Below, piece by piece: positions 48,941-59,300 of a stretch of 64,000 nucleotides of DNA. The stretch is from Sphaerisporangium album (lineage in GTDB: Bacteria; Actinomycetota; Actinomycetes; Streptosporangiales; Streptosporangiaceae). The stretch lies in the NCBI RefSeq assembly GCF_003323745.1, contig NZ_QOIL01000032.1, forward strand, positions 23,995 to 87,994, in the 5' to 3' direction. Position 1 is the stretch's first letter. Each line of letters begins with the position of its first letter. A model generated the notes under the pieces. It saw only the letters and a program-made list of their open reading frames with translations. It made no database searches and was not told the DNA's origin. Position numbers and translations under genes: made by a program.

Positions 48941-50164
48941 CTATTGGCTCAACCGTATGGCCGGGCGCTTCAGGGCGCGCTTGAGGCGCGGGCCGAGCGG
49001 GCGCTCCACCAGCCGGTGCACGAGCCAGGCGATCACCAGCATCGAGGCGATCGAGGCGACGAGCGTCGGGACCGCGCCGAGGTGGAGCCTGCGATGCAGG
49101 ACGGTGATCGCGAACCAGCCGAGGTGCTCGTGCACGAGGTAGAAGGGGTAGGTGAGAGCGCCGGCGAACGTCAGCCAGCGCCAGTTCGCCCAGCGCAGCC
49201 AGCCCATGGCGACGACCGCCACGGACGCGAACGCGAAGGTGACGACGAGCAGGATCAGATACGGCGAGCGCATGTGGAAGACCTTGGTCACCGCCGGGTC
49301 CCACAGCGTGATCGTCGCGTAGTACTGGCCGAGCATCCAGCTCACGGCCACGATGCCCCACGACAGCAGATCACCGCCGTACCGGTGGATCAGGTAGAGC
49401 GCGAGGCCGCCGACGAAGAACGGCGCGTAGTCCTGCATCACGATCTCGCTGAGCAGGGCGTTGTCCGCGACCTGGGCCAGGCCGGTGGCCACCGTCCACA
49501 GACAGCAGAAGATCACGACCCGCCGGTAGGTGGCCCCCTTCCAGATGACGAAGAGGGCAAAGAGCAGATAGAACCGCATTTCCACCCACAGGGTCCAGCA
49601 CACGGCGAGCACCCGGTTCACCCCGGTCGGCTGCTGGAGCATGGTGAGGTTCACCAGGATCTCGTGCAGGCGGAGCGGCTCGCTGACGGAGGGCAGGACG
49701 AAGCACGCGGCGGTGACCAGGGCGATGGCCACCCAGTACGCGGGGTAGAGGCGGGCGACGCGCGAGCGGAAGAAGTCGCCCAGCGTGCGGCCCCAGCTGC
49801 TCATGCAGATGACGAAGCCGCTGATGACGAAGAAGATCTGCACGCCGAGGGAGCCGTAGGACGCGGACGTCCACAGAGCGGTGGGAAAGAGCTCCTTGGG
49901 GGACTGGCCCCATATTTGGGCGATCTGGCCGCTCCTCCCCGTGTAGTGGTAGAAGCAGACCATCAGCGCGGCCAGCAACCGGAGCCCGTCCAGGGCCCGC
50001 ATACGGTCGTGCGCCCGTGCCGGCGGCTCCGAGGGCTTCGCGGGGCCCTCCGGTCCGGGGGCCGATCGCGGCTCCGGTGCCTGTGGCAGTGTCGCTTGAG
50101 TCACGTCGCTGGTTCCGTCCGTTCCTGCTCGGGATGGGTGGCCGCACGCGCGCGGGTCCTCCAT
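48941..50164 (-). CDS. Membrane acyltransferase (acyltransferase-3 family)
   Basis: 407 residues with about ten hydrophobic helices. RMRALDGLRLLAALMVCFYHYTG is the conserved first helix with its catalytic His, FFVISGFVICMSSWGRTLGDFFRSRVARLYPAYW the second signature, and LTYPFYLVHEHLGWF and VHRLVERPLGPRLKRAL the end. Such integral enzymes O-acylate cell-surface glycans, lipids or antibiotics using acyl-CoA. GTG 50104 is an alternative start. It is convergent with RecD2 (stops 4 bases apart). Confidence 0.87.
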   Translation of the reverse strand: MEDPRACGHPSRAGTDGTSDVTQATLPQAPEPRSAPGPEGPAKPSEPPARAHDRMRALDGLRLLAALMVCFYHYTGRSGQIAQIWGQSPKELFPTALWTSASYGSLGVQIFFVISGFVICMSSWGRTLGDFFRSRVARLYPAYWVAIALVTAACFVLPSVSEPLRLHEILVNLTMLQQPTGVNRVLAVCWTLWVEMRFYLLFALFVIWKGATYRRVVIFCCLWTVATGLAQVADNALLSEIVMQDYAPFFVGGLALYLIHRYGGDLLSWGIVAVSWMLGQYYATITLWDPAVTKVFHMRSPYLILLVVTFAFASVAVVAMGWLRWANWRWLTFAGALTYPFYLVHEHLGWFAITVLHRRLHLGAVPTLVASIASMLVIAWLVHRLVERPLGPRLKRALKRPAIRLSQ

Positions 50165-50349
50165 GGGGTGGGCCGCCCGGCCTGGAGTCCCGGACGGCGT
50201 GACCTCCGGCCGGGCGCCCGTGCGGCGCCCGCCCTTCCGTACGCGGGACGGGGACCGCGGGTCGCCCTGGCGGAGGAAACTGTAGTTCGTCCCGTCGGGG
50301 ACGGGATCTGCCCACCCCTGATCCTGCCTCGGGGGCGATGTGGCGCGTG

Positions 50350-51885
50350 TCAGAGCGCGGCGAGGGCGCCGAGGAGGTCCGCGGCGGTGTCGACGTCGGA
50401 GCCGAGGGGGCGGTCCTCCTCGCGGGGGTCGAGCCGGGCGGCCGCCAGAGCGAACGCCGCGCCGGCCGGGGTGGAGGGGTCGGGGGCGGCGCCGCGCAGG
50501 CGCAGGGCGCGCACGGCCGCGACCAGTTCGCAGGCGAGGACGAGCCGATAGGACGCGGCCGCGTCGAGGGTCTGGCGGGCCGACTGGGGGGCGAAGCTCG
50601 CGTGGTCCTCCATGCCGCGCGACAGGACGGCGTGGCCCAGCGAGGCCGGGTGCGCGGCGCCGCGCAGGCGGGCCAGCGCCGAGGTCGCCGAGTACTCCAG
50701 GATCATCGCGCCCGAGGCGGCGGGCGCGTCGTCGGCGAGGAAGGGGCGCAGGCCGGTGTACCCCGGGTCCATGAGGGTGGCCAGGCGCGCGGCCGACAGG
50801 TGCCCGGCCTGGAGCAGCGCGAGGCGCAGGTGGTCGAGCGCGAGCCCGAGCGCGGCCTGGTGGAAGCCGCCGTGGTGGTGAACCGTGCCTTCGGCCGCCA
50901 CGATCAGCGGGTTCTCCGCGGCCGCGTTGATCTCGACGCCGAGGACGCGTTCGAGCTCGTCCGCCGCCTCGACCGCCGGGCCGTGCACCTGGGGGAGGCA
51001 GCGGTACCCGAAGGGGTCCTGGACGCGGGGCGCCGCCGTACGCGGGCCGCCGAGCAGGCGCCGAATCTCGGCGGCCACCTTGACGGCGCCCGGATGCGGA
51101 CGCCCGGCGTGCACCGGCGCGTCGTAGGGCTCGGTGCCGCCGTCGACCGCGAGCAGGGACAGCGCGGCGGTCACCTGCGCCGCCCGCAGCAGGGTGGCGA
51201 TCTCCGACCAGGCGAGGGCGGCCTGGCCGATCGTCATGGCGCTGCTGCTGCAGAAGGCGAGCGCGTCCCCGGCCTCCAGCTTGACGGGCGCGGGGGGATC
51301 GGTCCGCCCGAGAGGTCCGGCGAGGGGCTCTCCGGGGGCCGGGGAAGCGCCCTCCGCGCCCGGTCGGTTCTCACCTGGGGGAGGCGTCGTTCCCTCGGCC
51401 CAGGGGCGCTCGCCGATCAACGTCAGCCCGGCCTCGGCCAGCGCGGTGAGGTCTCCCGTCCCGATCGCCCCGACCTCCCGGATCTCCGGCAGGAACCCCG
51501 AGTTCAGGGCCCGCGCCAGCGCCTCGGCGAAGGCTGGCTGGAGCCCGGCCCCTCCGGCGAGGATCTGGTTGGCCCGGACGGCGAGCATCGCGCGCACGTG
51601 GACGTCCGGCTCGCGCGGGCCGGCGCCGCCCGCGTGGCTGCGCAGGAGACGTAGGCCGTGGACGTCCCCCTCGCCCGCGGTCACCTGCTCGGTGCGGTTG
51701 GCGCCGACCCCGGTGGTGCGCCCGTAGACGGGACGCCGTGCCGCGATCTCCTTGGCGGCCTTGTACGACGCCAGCGCGCGGTCGAGCCCGCCCGGGTCCA
51801 GGGACACGGGCGCATCGGCGCGTGCGATGTCCGCGATGTCCGCCGGCCGGGTCCGGACCCCGTCCAGGGTGATCGGCGACGCCAT
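50350..51885 (-). CDS. Aromatic amino acid lyase homologue lacking the canonical MIO Ala-Ser-Gly
   Basis: 511 residues from ATG 51885 (GAGGGG upstream). The HAL/PAL fold is clear: VYGRTTGVGANRTEQV, LRLLRSHAGG, QDPFGYRCLPQVHGPAVEAADELERVLGVEINAAAENPLI, HHGGFHQAALGLALDHL. The segment that should form the methylidene-imidazolone cofactor, GSVGASGDLAPL in true lyases, reads EVGAIGTGDLTAL: the Ala-Ser-Gly triad becomes effectively Thr-Gly with one residue fewer, and the usual ALINGT reads ALAFCSSS, so the key Asn is gone. A ~40-residue Pro/Gly/Ala insertion follows residue ~168. It may be an ammonia-lyase-fold protein with other chemistry, or a non-catalytic relative. Confidence 0.78.
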   Translation of the reverse strand: MASPITLDGVRTRPADIADIARADAPVSLDPGGLDRALASYKAAKEIAARRPVYGRTTGVGANRTEQVTAGEGDVHGLRLLRSHAGGAGPREPDVHVRAMLAVRANQILAGGAGLQPAFAEALARALNSGFLPEIREVGAIGTGDLTALAEAGLTLIGERPWAEGTTPPPGENRPGAEGASPAPGEPLAGPLGRTDPPAPVKLEAGDALAFCSSSAMTIGQAALAWSEIATLLRAAQVTAALSLLAVDGGTEPYDAPVHAGRPHPGAVKVAAEIRRLLGGPRTAAPRVQDPFGYRCLPQVHGPAVEAADELERVLGVEINAAAENPLIVAAEGTVHHHGGFHQAALGLALDHLRLALLQAGHLSAARLATLMDPGYTGLRPFLADDAPAASGAMILEYSATSALARLRGAAHPASLGHAVLSRGMEDHASFAPQSARQTLDAAASYRLVLACELVAAVRALRLRGAAPDPSTPAGAAFALAAARLDPREEDRPLGSDVDTAADLLGALAAL

Positions 51886-52259
51886 GAGAAGCCCCTCAGC
51901 GCCCACGCTACTAGCCCCACGGACACTCCTGTGGACATGGACGCGAGCAGCCGCAATCCTCCACGAATTCCTTCATTCTTCGCAAGACGGGCAGCGTTCC
52001 GGAACGGAGCGATCAGTGGGTCCGGGCCGACGCGGAGACGTTCTTGTCGGTGCCACGGATGACGCGTCCCATCAGGTGGACGCCGCGAGGCCCCCGCCCG
52101 GCCGCGCGCGGGAGCCTCGTATATCGAAGTCACAGGATGGGCGCTGAAACCGAGTTGGGCCGTATAGAAGTGCTGGAACAGGGCCAACGTCGATTGAGGC
52201 CTGAGATGATGCCCTTTGCGATCACGCGGGATCCTGGATTGCTACCACCACAGTAGACG

Positions 52260-52560
52260 CTGAAGACCGGGCCGCCGCGCGGCCTGGACCTGGACATCTC
52301 CACCCGAGGGCCGGGCCGTCTTCGAGAACCTGGTGCGGGTCAGCGACGTCGTGCACTCCAACCTGCGCGGCGACGTCCCGGCCAAGCTGCGCATCCGCTA
52401 CGACGACCTCAAGCACCTCAACCCGGCGATCGTGTGCAGCTCACTGAGCGGCTTCGGCATGACCGGGCCGCGCAGCGCCGAGCCGGCTACGACGACGTGC
52501 TCCAGGGTATGGCCGGGTGGATGGACCTCACCCCCGCGGCTTCGGGCCCGCGCACGGCCC
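52260..52560 (+). pseudogene. CaiB/BaiF CoA-transferase remnant with frameshifts
   Basis: Joined across frames this stretch reads RGLDLDIST, EGRAVFENLVRVSDVVHSNLRGDVPAKLR, YDDLKHLNPAIVCSSLSGFGMTGPRS and YDDVLQGMAGWMDLT, an internal piece of a family III CoA-transferase. Two frame changes are needed (near 52302 and 52487). Both ends of the ~400-residue family are missing, so this is a relic even if the frameshifts are errors. It sits between the lyase homologue and the Lrp gene. Confidence 0.7.
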
Positions 52561-52600
52561 GACGCCCGAGGGGTGGCCGGACGCCGCGGCCGGGCCCCGC

Positions 52601-53173
52601 TCAGGCGTCGTCCTGGACGTGCTCGCCCGACAGGAGCTCGGTGACCAGGTTCTTGGGCTCGATCTCCATGATGCTCAGCGAGGTCTCGGTGCGCTGCACG
52701 CCCTCGATCTGCCAGACGCGCTCCATGAGGAGCCGGCGCAGGTGCAGGTGGTCGCGGACGCGCAGCCGGGCCAGCAGGTCGATCGGGCCGGTGACGATGT
52801 CGAGCGACTCCAGCTCCGGGAGCTGGGTGAGCTTGGCCACGAGCTCGCTCTGCTGGTAGCCCTGGACGGCGGTGATCGTGAGGTACACCGTCATCGGGAA
52901 GCCCGCCGCGCTCCAGTCCAGCCGGACGCCGTACCCGCGGATGACGCCGAGCCGCTCCAGCCGCGCGATCCGCTCGCCGACGGCGGGGGCGGACATCTTC
53001 AGCTCCCGGGCCAGCGCGCGCTGGGACCGCCGCGAGTCCTTGCTGAGCAGCACCAGGATCTGCCTGTCCACGTCGTCGAGCGGAACCGGCGGGGTCTGGA
53101 TGGATATGTCGGTCAGATCCCGCAGTGGAGCGATCGAGGAGTTCGGTGGGGCCGTACGGCGACGAGGGGGCAT
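52601..53173 (-). CDS. Lrp/AsnC-family regulator
   Basis: 190 residues. The N-terminal HTH is LDDVDRQILVLLSKDSRRSQRALARELKMSAPAVGERIARLERLGVIRGYGVRLDWSAAG; the C-terminal RAM domain follows (YLTITAVQGYQQSELVAKLTQLPELESLDIVTGPIDLLARLRVRDHLHLRRLLMERVWQIEGVQRTETSLSI). RAM domains sense amino acids. Its convergent CoA-transferase relic and the lyase homologue suggest an earlier amino-acid-degradation locus. No obvious ribosome site precedes ATG 53173, so a leaderless transcript is possible. Confidence 0.92.
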   Translation of the reverse strand: MPPRRRTAPPNSSIAPLRDLTDISIQTPPVPLDDVDRQILVLLSKDSRRSQRALARELKMSAPAVGERIARLERLGVIRGYGVRLDWSAAGFPMTVYLTITAVQGYQQSELVAKLTQLPELESLDIVTGPIDLLARLRVRDHLHLRRLLMERVWQIEGVQRTETSLSIMEIEPKNLVTELLSGEHVQDDA

Positions 53174-53721
53174 GGCGGGAAGGGTACCTGGACCGAAGCG
53201 ATTAAAGCGGGGTTTCCCTCCGAAGTCATCCCAATGCGGTGCGCCACTCGGCCCATGGTCAGATCCATCCAGTCCAGGCGAAAGCGTTTGAAACAGTAAG
53301 ATAGCGGATTTATGGGATGAAAGGCCAGCATTAGCCCCTGCCTTTCCTTACAGATGGCCACCTCGAATGTCGGTGCGGATTTCAATTCGCGACGCACGTG
53401 AGCCACCAGAACGGAGCGCCGGGCCGGTACGGAGGCCGCTATGGCCCACCGGGACGACGTCATCGTGATCCGGACGCCGGACGACGTCCGGCACGCCCAC
53501 CGGACCGGAAAGGCCGGCCTGCTGCGGGTGCCGCAAAGCCATCTCCGACGAGGAGATCGTCGCCGTGCCGGGCGGCGACATCATGAGGGGCCCACGGCGA
53601 GCTGGCCTGATGCGGACATGACGTCGGACATGTCGCCTGGCCTGTCGTGGACATCGACCCGTAAACCGTCATGTACAACCTCAGGGACGACCTCATACCC
53701 CGAGGAACCAGAGGAGAAGTG
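53174..53721. other. Gene-poor stretch upstream of the DUF885 gene
   Basis: 548 bases without a convincing gene. Reading from 53441 gives DDVIVIRTPDDVRHAHRTGKAGLL, which is faintly reminiscent of an M19 dipeptidase start but degenerates at once. The region 53181-53340 is less GC-rich than its surroundings and may hold the Lrp promoter. Confidence 0.4.
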
Positions 53722-55449
53722 GTGGCCGACAACCAGCCCGCATCCGAGGCGACCCCCGCGCCCGACCAGCGGCTCGCCCGGCTCAGCGACGAGTTCTTCC
53801 AGGTGAAGCACACCGCCGACCCGTTCAGCGCCACGCTGCTCGGCGTCTCGGGCTTCGACGGCCTGGTTCCCGACGTCAGCCGGGACGGCTCGCGCGCCGA
53901 CGCCGCGAAGCTCGCCGACCTGGAACGACGGCTCGCGGAGATCGACCCGGAGGTCCTGAACCAGGCCGACCGCGTCAACCACGCCGTGCTAGGACGCCTC
54001 GCCTGGGCCATGCGGGCCGACCTCGAACACGCGCTCTGGGAGACGGGCGCGTCCGCGGACGGCTACTCGGCGCCGCAGTCGATGATGTTCATGGCCGTCC
54101 CGGCCACGTCCATCACCGAAGCCGCCGGCGCCGAGGCGTACCTCCAGCGGCTGGCCGCTCTGCCGCCGTTCCTGGACGCGGTCCTCGACCGGCACCTGCG
54201 AGCCAAGGCCGATGGGCGGATCCCGACCCGCGTCGGAGTCGGCCAGGCGATCGACCAGCTCACCGGCCATCTCGGGCTCGCGCTGGAGGACGACACCCTG
54301 CTCAGTCCCCGGATGCCCGACGGCATCGACGCCGACCGGGTGCGGGCCCGCGCGTCCGAGATCGTCGCCGGGTCCGTGCGGCCCGCGCTGCGCCGCCTGC
54401 TCGCCGGGCTGCGGGAGGAACTCCTGCCGGTGGCCCGCCCCGACGACCGGGTCGGCGTCCGGTTCGTCCCGGGCGGCGAGGAAGGCTACCGGGCGGCCGT
54501 ACGGCGGCACACCACCACCGACCTCACGCCCGAGGAGATCCACCAGATCGGCCTCGACTGCCTCGCCGGCCTGCGGGAGGAGTGGGCCGAGGTGGGCGGA
54601 CGGGCGCTCGGCACCGGCGACGTCGAGGAGATCCGCAAGCGGCTGCGCGAGGACCCCACGCTGCGCTTCTCCACCAGCGGCGAGATCGTCGCCACCGTCA
54701 CCGACGCCCTGCGCCGCGCCCAGGAGGCCACGGGCGGCTGGTTCCCCGACTACGGCATCTCCGACTGCGTCGTCGAGGAGATCAACCCGATCAAGGCGGG
54801 CAACGCCGCGCTCGCGTACTACCGCGGGCCCTCCGGCGACGGTTCGCGTCCCGGCGCCTTCTGCGTGCTCACCACCGACCCGGGCGAGCGGTTCGTGTAC
54901 GAGTACGAGGCGCTGGCCTTCCACGAGAGCACGCCCGGCCACCACCTGCAGATCGCGTCCGCGCAGACGCTGACCGACCTGCCCGAGTACCGGCGCTTCC
55001 TGGACGCCGAGGTGTGCGGCTACGTCGAGGGCTGGGGCCTCTACAGCGAGCGGCTGGCCGACGAGATGGGGCTCTACACCTCCGACCTGGCCCGGCTCGG
55101 GATGCTCTCGTTCGACGCGCTGCGCGCCTGCCGCCTGGTCGTCGACACCGGCATGCACCACTTCGGCTGGTCCCGGCAGCGGGCCATGGAATTCATGTGG
55201 GACAACACCGCTACCACGCGGGCCAACGTCCGCAACGAGATCGACCGGTACATCTCCTGGCCCGGCCAGGCCCTGGCGTACATGATCGGCCGCCGCGAGA
55301 TCCGCCGCCTGCGCGACCTCGCCGAGACCCGCCTCGGCCCCCGCTTCGACATCCGCGCCTTCCATGCCACCGTCCTCGGCAACGCCGCAGTCCCCCTCGA
55401 CGTCCTCGACCAAATCATCACCACCTGGCTCCCCACCGTCCCCGCCTGA
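53722..55449 (+). CDS. DUF885-family metallopeptidase-like protein
   Basis: 575 residues from GTG 53722 (AGGAG 5 bases upstream); the longer frame from 53671 has no ribosome site. The DUF885 hallmarks are YEYEALAFHESTPGHHLQIASAQT (the HESxPGHH zinc-site variant), EGWGLYSERLADEMGLY, RACRLVVDTGMHHFGWSRQRAMEFM, RYISWPGQALAYMIGRREI and the helical N-terminal half. No signal peptide is seen, so it is probably cytoplasmic. The family resembles gluzincin peptidases, but substrates are not known. Located next to the Lrp gene and the truncated CoA-transferase. Confidence 0.88.
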   Translation: MADNQPASEATPAPDQRLARLSDEFFQVKHTADPFSATLLGVSGFDGLVPDVSRDGSRADAAKLADLERRLAEIDPEVLNQADRVNHAVLGRLAWAMRADLEHALWETGASADGYSAPQSMMFMAVPATSITEAAGAEAYLQRLAALPPFLDAVLDRHLRAKADGRIPTRVGVGQAIDQLTGHLGLALEDDTLLSPRMPDGIDADRVRARASEIVAGSVRPALRRLLAGLREELLPVARPDDRVGVRFVPGGEEGYRAAVRRHTTTDLTPEEIHQIGLDCLAGLREEWAEVGGRALGTGDVEEIRKRLREDPTLRFSTSGEIVATVTDALRRAQEATGGWFPDYGISDCVVEEINPIKAGNAALAYYRGPSGDGSRPGAFCVLTTDPGERFVYEYEALAFHESTPGHHLQIASAQTLTDLPEYRRFLDAEVCGYVEGWGLYSERLADEMGLYTSDLARLGMLSFDALRACRLVVDTGMHHFGWSRQRAMEFMWDNTATTRANVRNEIDRYISWPGQALAYMIGRREIRRLRDLAETRLGPRFDIRAFHATVLGNAAVPLDVLDQIITTWLPTVPA

Positions 55450-56317
55450 CCCACCCCCGGCCCGAGCCGCACCCTCCCGTCCCCGAGCCGCCTGCTTCCG
55501 ACCCGAGCCGCACCCAACCGGGCGGCGCCGACGGTGGTCGGGCCGGAGGGGGCGCTGGCGTTGATCGCCCACCACGGCGGCAGGGGATCGGCTCGCTGGC
55601 CGAGCCCAAGGCGACCTTCGGACCGCTCTCCGATGGTGATCCACTGACACTTCGTGGTTTCCTGCGCCTCAAATTGGCCATATCGGGCGAGGGATTCGAG
55701 GATTTCTTCTGCTTATGGCCTTCCCGCCTGACCGGCTGATCCGTCAGGGAGTCGAAACCACAGTTCGACCCTGTCGGTTTCAGTCGTCGTGCCCGAGGAT
55801 CTGAGCGCCGCGGTCACTCTTGAGTGTGGGCATAGCACCGCAGTAGCGAATCAGGCCGATGGCCTGCCGGGTGGCGGGTGCTGGCGGCCTGACGTACGGA
55901 GCGCGCGTCGAGCGTGGCGGTGGCCAGGGCGGACAGGACGTTGACGGTCTTGGACTCGACGCGCTGGTCGGCGACTCCGCCACGCGGACCGGGAGCATGA
56001 CAGGGCTTGACGGCGTGTACGTGTTTTCCACGATAGCCCGCGCGTCAGCTTAATGATAACCAACTCCCCTCTTTATCTCGGATTTATAACGACCGTCAGA
56101 GATAATCTTGTTTCGCATGATCGTGCCAGGCCATACTTTTAGGGAGTGCTTCAGGTGTGGCCTGGTAGTTGGTGCAGCTCCAATGCGTAACAGAGGCCTT
56201 GGCTCTTCTGTAAGAGTCAAGGCCCCTGTTATGTCTAGTCACCGCCTCGCTGCCGGCGGAATGGTTTGGTCGCCCCCCCCGCCGGCGGCAGATTCTTCGA
56301 CGTGGAAAGGATACTGC
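55450..56317. other. 868-base leader/intergenic region with AT-rich promoter, inverted repeat and long hairpin
   Basis: No convincing gene. GC content falls toward the right. TTATCTC (56073-56079) and GAGATAA (56099-56105) form inverted arms around TATAAC (56085-56090). The hairpin at 56187-56228 is listed separately. A 55780-56031 reverse-strand frame has a transposase-like look but could not be matched to a family. Confidence 0.4.
56187..56228 (+). terminator. 18-bp-stem hairpin upstream of the giant secreted protein
   Basis: AACAGAGGCCTTGGCTCT (56187-56204) pairs with AGAGTCAAGGCCCCTGTT (56211-56228) at 16 of 18 positions around a 6-base loop, one of the others being a G-U pair. It lies about 90 bases before the giant gene's ATG and inside its likely leader, so it could be an attenuator or a terminator of read-through. 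Confidence 0.55.
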
Positions 56318-59300
56318 ATGCGCGTGGAACGTTCAGAGAGTTCATGGCTACCCAGAGCTAAAAAGACGAGGTTGCGCCGTGCGATCGCGGCGACGTCAGC
56401 GTCCGTGCTGGTGGTCTCCCTTCTTACAGCGGGGGCAGCGTCATCGGCCGTCGCCGACACGAAAGCCACCACCTCAAATCCGGCCCCCGCTCGCACGGAG
56501 TTCCCCCGGCCGCAAGACCCTGACGCGCCGCTGCGGGCCGCGATCGAGGATGCCAAGCGGCAAAACCAGCCGATCGCGGTGACCGGGGTCTTCACCGAAA
56601 CCTCGAGGACCTGGGGTTCCCCGACGGGCATCTGGTCACCGACAGCTATACCGGTCCGGCTCAGCTGAAACAGGCTGATGGGTCGTGGGCGTGGATCGAT
56701 ACCTCCCTGACGGAACAGGATGGTGCGCTGCGGCCCAAGCTCGCCAAGGCGCAGGTGGAATTCTCCTCTGGGGGCGCTGGACGGCCGTTTGCCAAGCTGA
56801 CCCGCGAGAGCGGGCAGGAAGTGGCCCTGTCTTGGCCATCGGCGCTGCCCAAGCCGCGGATCGAGGGGAACAAGGCGGTCTACGTCGGAGCCGCCGGGCC
56901 CGCGGCAGACCTGGTTGTCACTGCACTGGGTACCGGCTTTTCTCATGATGTGGTGCTGCGCGAGCGGCCCACGGAGCCGCTGGAGATCCGTATCCGGGTG
57001 CAGACCAAGGGCTTGGCGCTGGCCAAGACCAAGGCAGGTGGGCTGCAGCTGACCGATAGGAAGGGCAAGACGGTTGCCGCCGCGGGCACGCCGTTCATGA
57101 CGGAGGCCCCCAATACCGATCCGCGAGCCGGGCATCACCGGTGGGGCAAGATCGATACCAAGGTGGTCGCCGAGCCGGGCGGCGAACAAACGCTGGTGCT
57201 CAAGCCGGATCCGAAATTCCTGGCCGACGACAACACCACGTTCCCGGTCACGGTTGATCCCACGGTGGGGTTGACAGTCACCGAAGACGGATCGGTGGAA
57301 AGCAACAACGGCAGCGGCAACACCACCGACGCATACCTGTCTGTAGGGACCGCGCTCAAGGCGGTCCAAGTTCGCGAGTGCAGCGGCAGCGTATGTCAGT
57401 GGGGCACCCAGTACGCGCCTTACTACAGGCGCAGCTTCATCCAGTTCAACACCGCCCCTATCAGTGGCAAGGCCGTCATCTCCGCCTCGATGCAGCTGTA
57501 CGGGAACTGGACAGGTCGCTGCGATTCCTGGCCGCTGACCGTCTCCCGGGCCACCTCTTCGTGGGGCTTCTCGCTGAGCTGGGCCAATCAGCCCGCCACC
57601 ACTTCCGCCGGCGCCTCGACGATCATCCCTGCCTGTGGGACAAGCTGGTCGACCTGGGATCTCACCTCGATGGCCAAGGCATGGGCCTCGGGTACCGCCA
57701 ACTACGGGGTGGGATTGCAAACGACTGAGCCGTCTTGGCAGATGTATCCCGACGACCCGAATTATCCCGGCTCGCAGTATTGGAGATTCAACTCCGCCGA
57801 CAACGGCTCTTCTCCGCCCAGACTGAGCGTCTCCTATCTGCTGCCGCCGGAGATTCCCACGATGACCGCCGAGTCGATCGACTCCCTGGTGGGCAACGAC
57901 GCCATCTCCCGCTCGGCCACGGTCAAGACCAGCTACAAGTCCCGCTCGGTGGATGGCAAGAACATCGACTACACCGTCACGCTGACGGATTCCACCACGG
58001 TGATCCAGGCGCCCCCCGAGCCCACACCCACACCCACGCCAACCCCCACCCCCACCCCCACCCCCACGAGCACCGTCACGCCCTCATCGACGCCCACGGT
58101 CACCGCGTCACCAACCCCCACACCGATCGCGGGGCTGGTCGCCGCCTACGGGATGGACCAGGGCTCCGGCTCGACCGTGACCGACGCCTCGGTCGAGCAC
58201 AACAACGGCACCACCCGGGATGCCACCTGGGTGGACGGCAAGTACGGTAAGGCACTGTCGTTCAACGGCTCGTCCAGCTGGGTGACCATCCCCCACGCCG
58301 CGTCCCTCCGGCTGACAAACCGCATGACACTATCGGCCTGGGTCAAGCCGAGCACGATCAGCGGCTGGCGTACCGCGATGATGAAGGAGCATGCGGGCGG
58401 CTCCGCCTATGGCCTGTATGCCTCCAACGGCACCGTTCCCACCGCCTGGATGCTGAAATCAGACGCCACCAATCACTACCAGGTCAACGGCACCGCAGGT
58501 CTAGCCACCGGCGCGTGGACGCACCTGGCGGTCACCTATGACGGCAGCATGGCGCGGCTGTACGTCAATGCCACCAAGGTCAGCGAACTGGCCATCGGCG
58601 GCGGCTTGATGGACGACGGCGGCGCGCTGCACATCGGCGGCAACACCAAGTGGGGCGAGTACTTCAGCGGCGTCATCGATGAGGTACGGGTCTACAACCT
58701 GGCTCAAAGCGTGGCGCAGATCCAAACCGACATGGACACCCCTGTCGCCACCTCCGGCATCCCGACCACGCCGCCCACACCTGCCCTGGTCGCCGGATAC
58801 GGCATGGATGAGGGCACCGGCACCAACGTGGCCGACAATTCCGGCAACAACAACGCCGGCACCGTCCGGGACACCACCTGGGCCGCGGGTAAATTCGGCA
58901 AGGCGCTGTCGTTCAACGGCTCTTCCAGCTGGGTTACCATCCCACACGCCGCTTCCCTGCGGCTCAACACCGGGATGACCATGTCGACCTGGATCAAGCC
59001 GACCACCACCAGTGGCTGGCGCACGGTCGCCATGAAAGACCATGCCGGCGGCGTGACCTACGGGCTATACGCCTCCAACAGCACAGGCGTGCCCAGCGGC
59101 TGGTTCTGGTCTGGCGGCAGCAACCTCAAGGCTGACGGGACCACCGCGTTGCCCGCTGGCACCTGGACCCACCTGGCCGTCACCCACGACGGCAGCACCG
59201 CCAGACTGTATGTCAACGGCACACAGGTCAGCACTGCGGCCATCGGCGGCCTGCAGGACGACGGTGGCGCGTTGCACATCGGCGGCAACACGCAGTGGGG

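Noticed and set aside
53441..53640. Possible M19 dipeptidase remnant
   Set aside because: Only a vague resemblance over ~25 residues; no catalytic residue can be located.
55780..56031. Reverse-strand frame thought to be a transposase remnant
   Set aside because: The words look like those in some transposases, but no DDE/DEDD motif or terminal repeats could be found.
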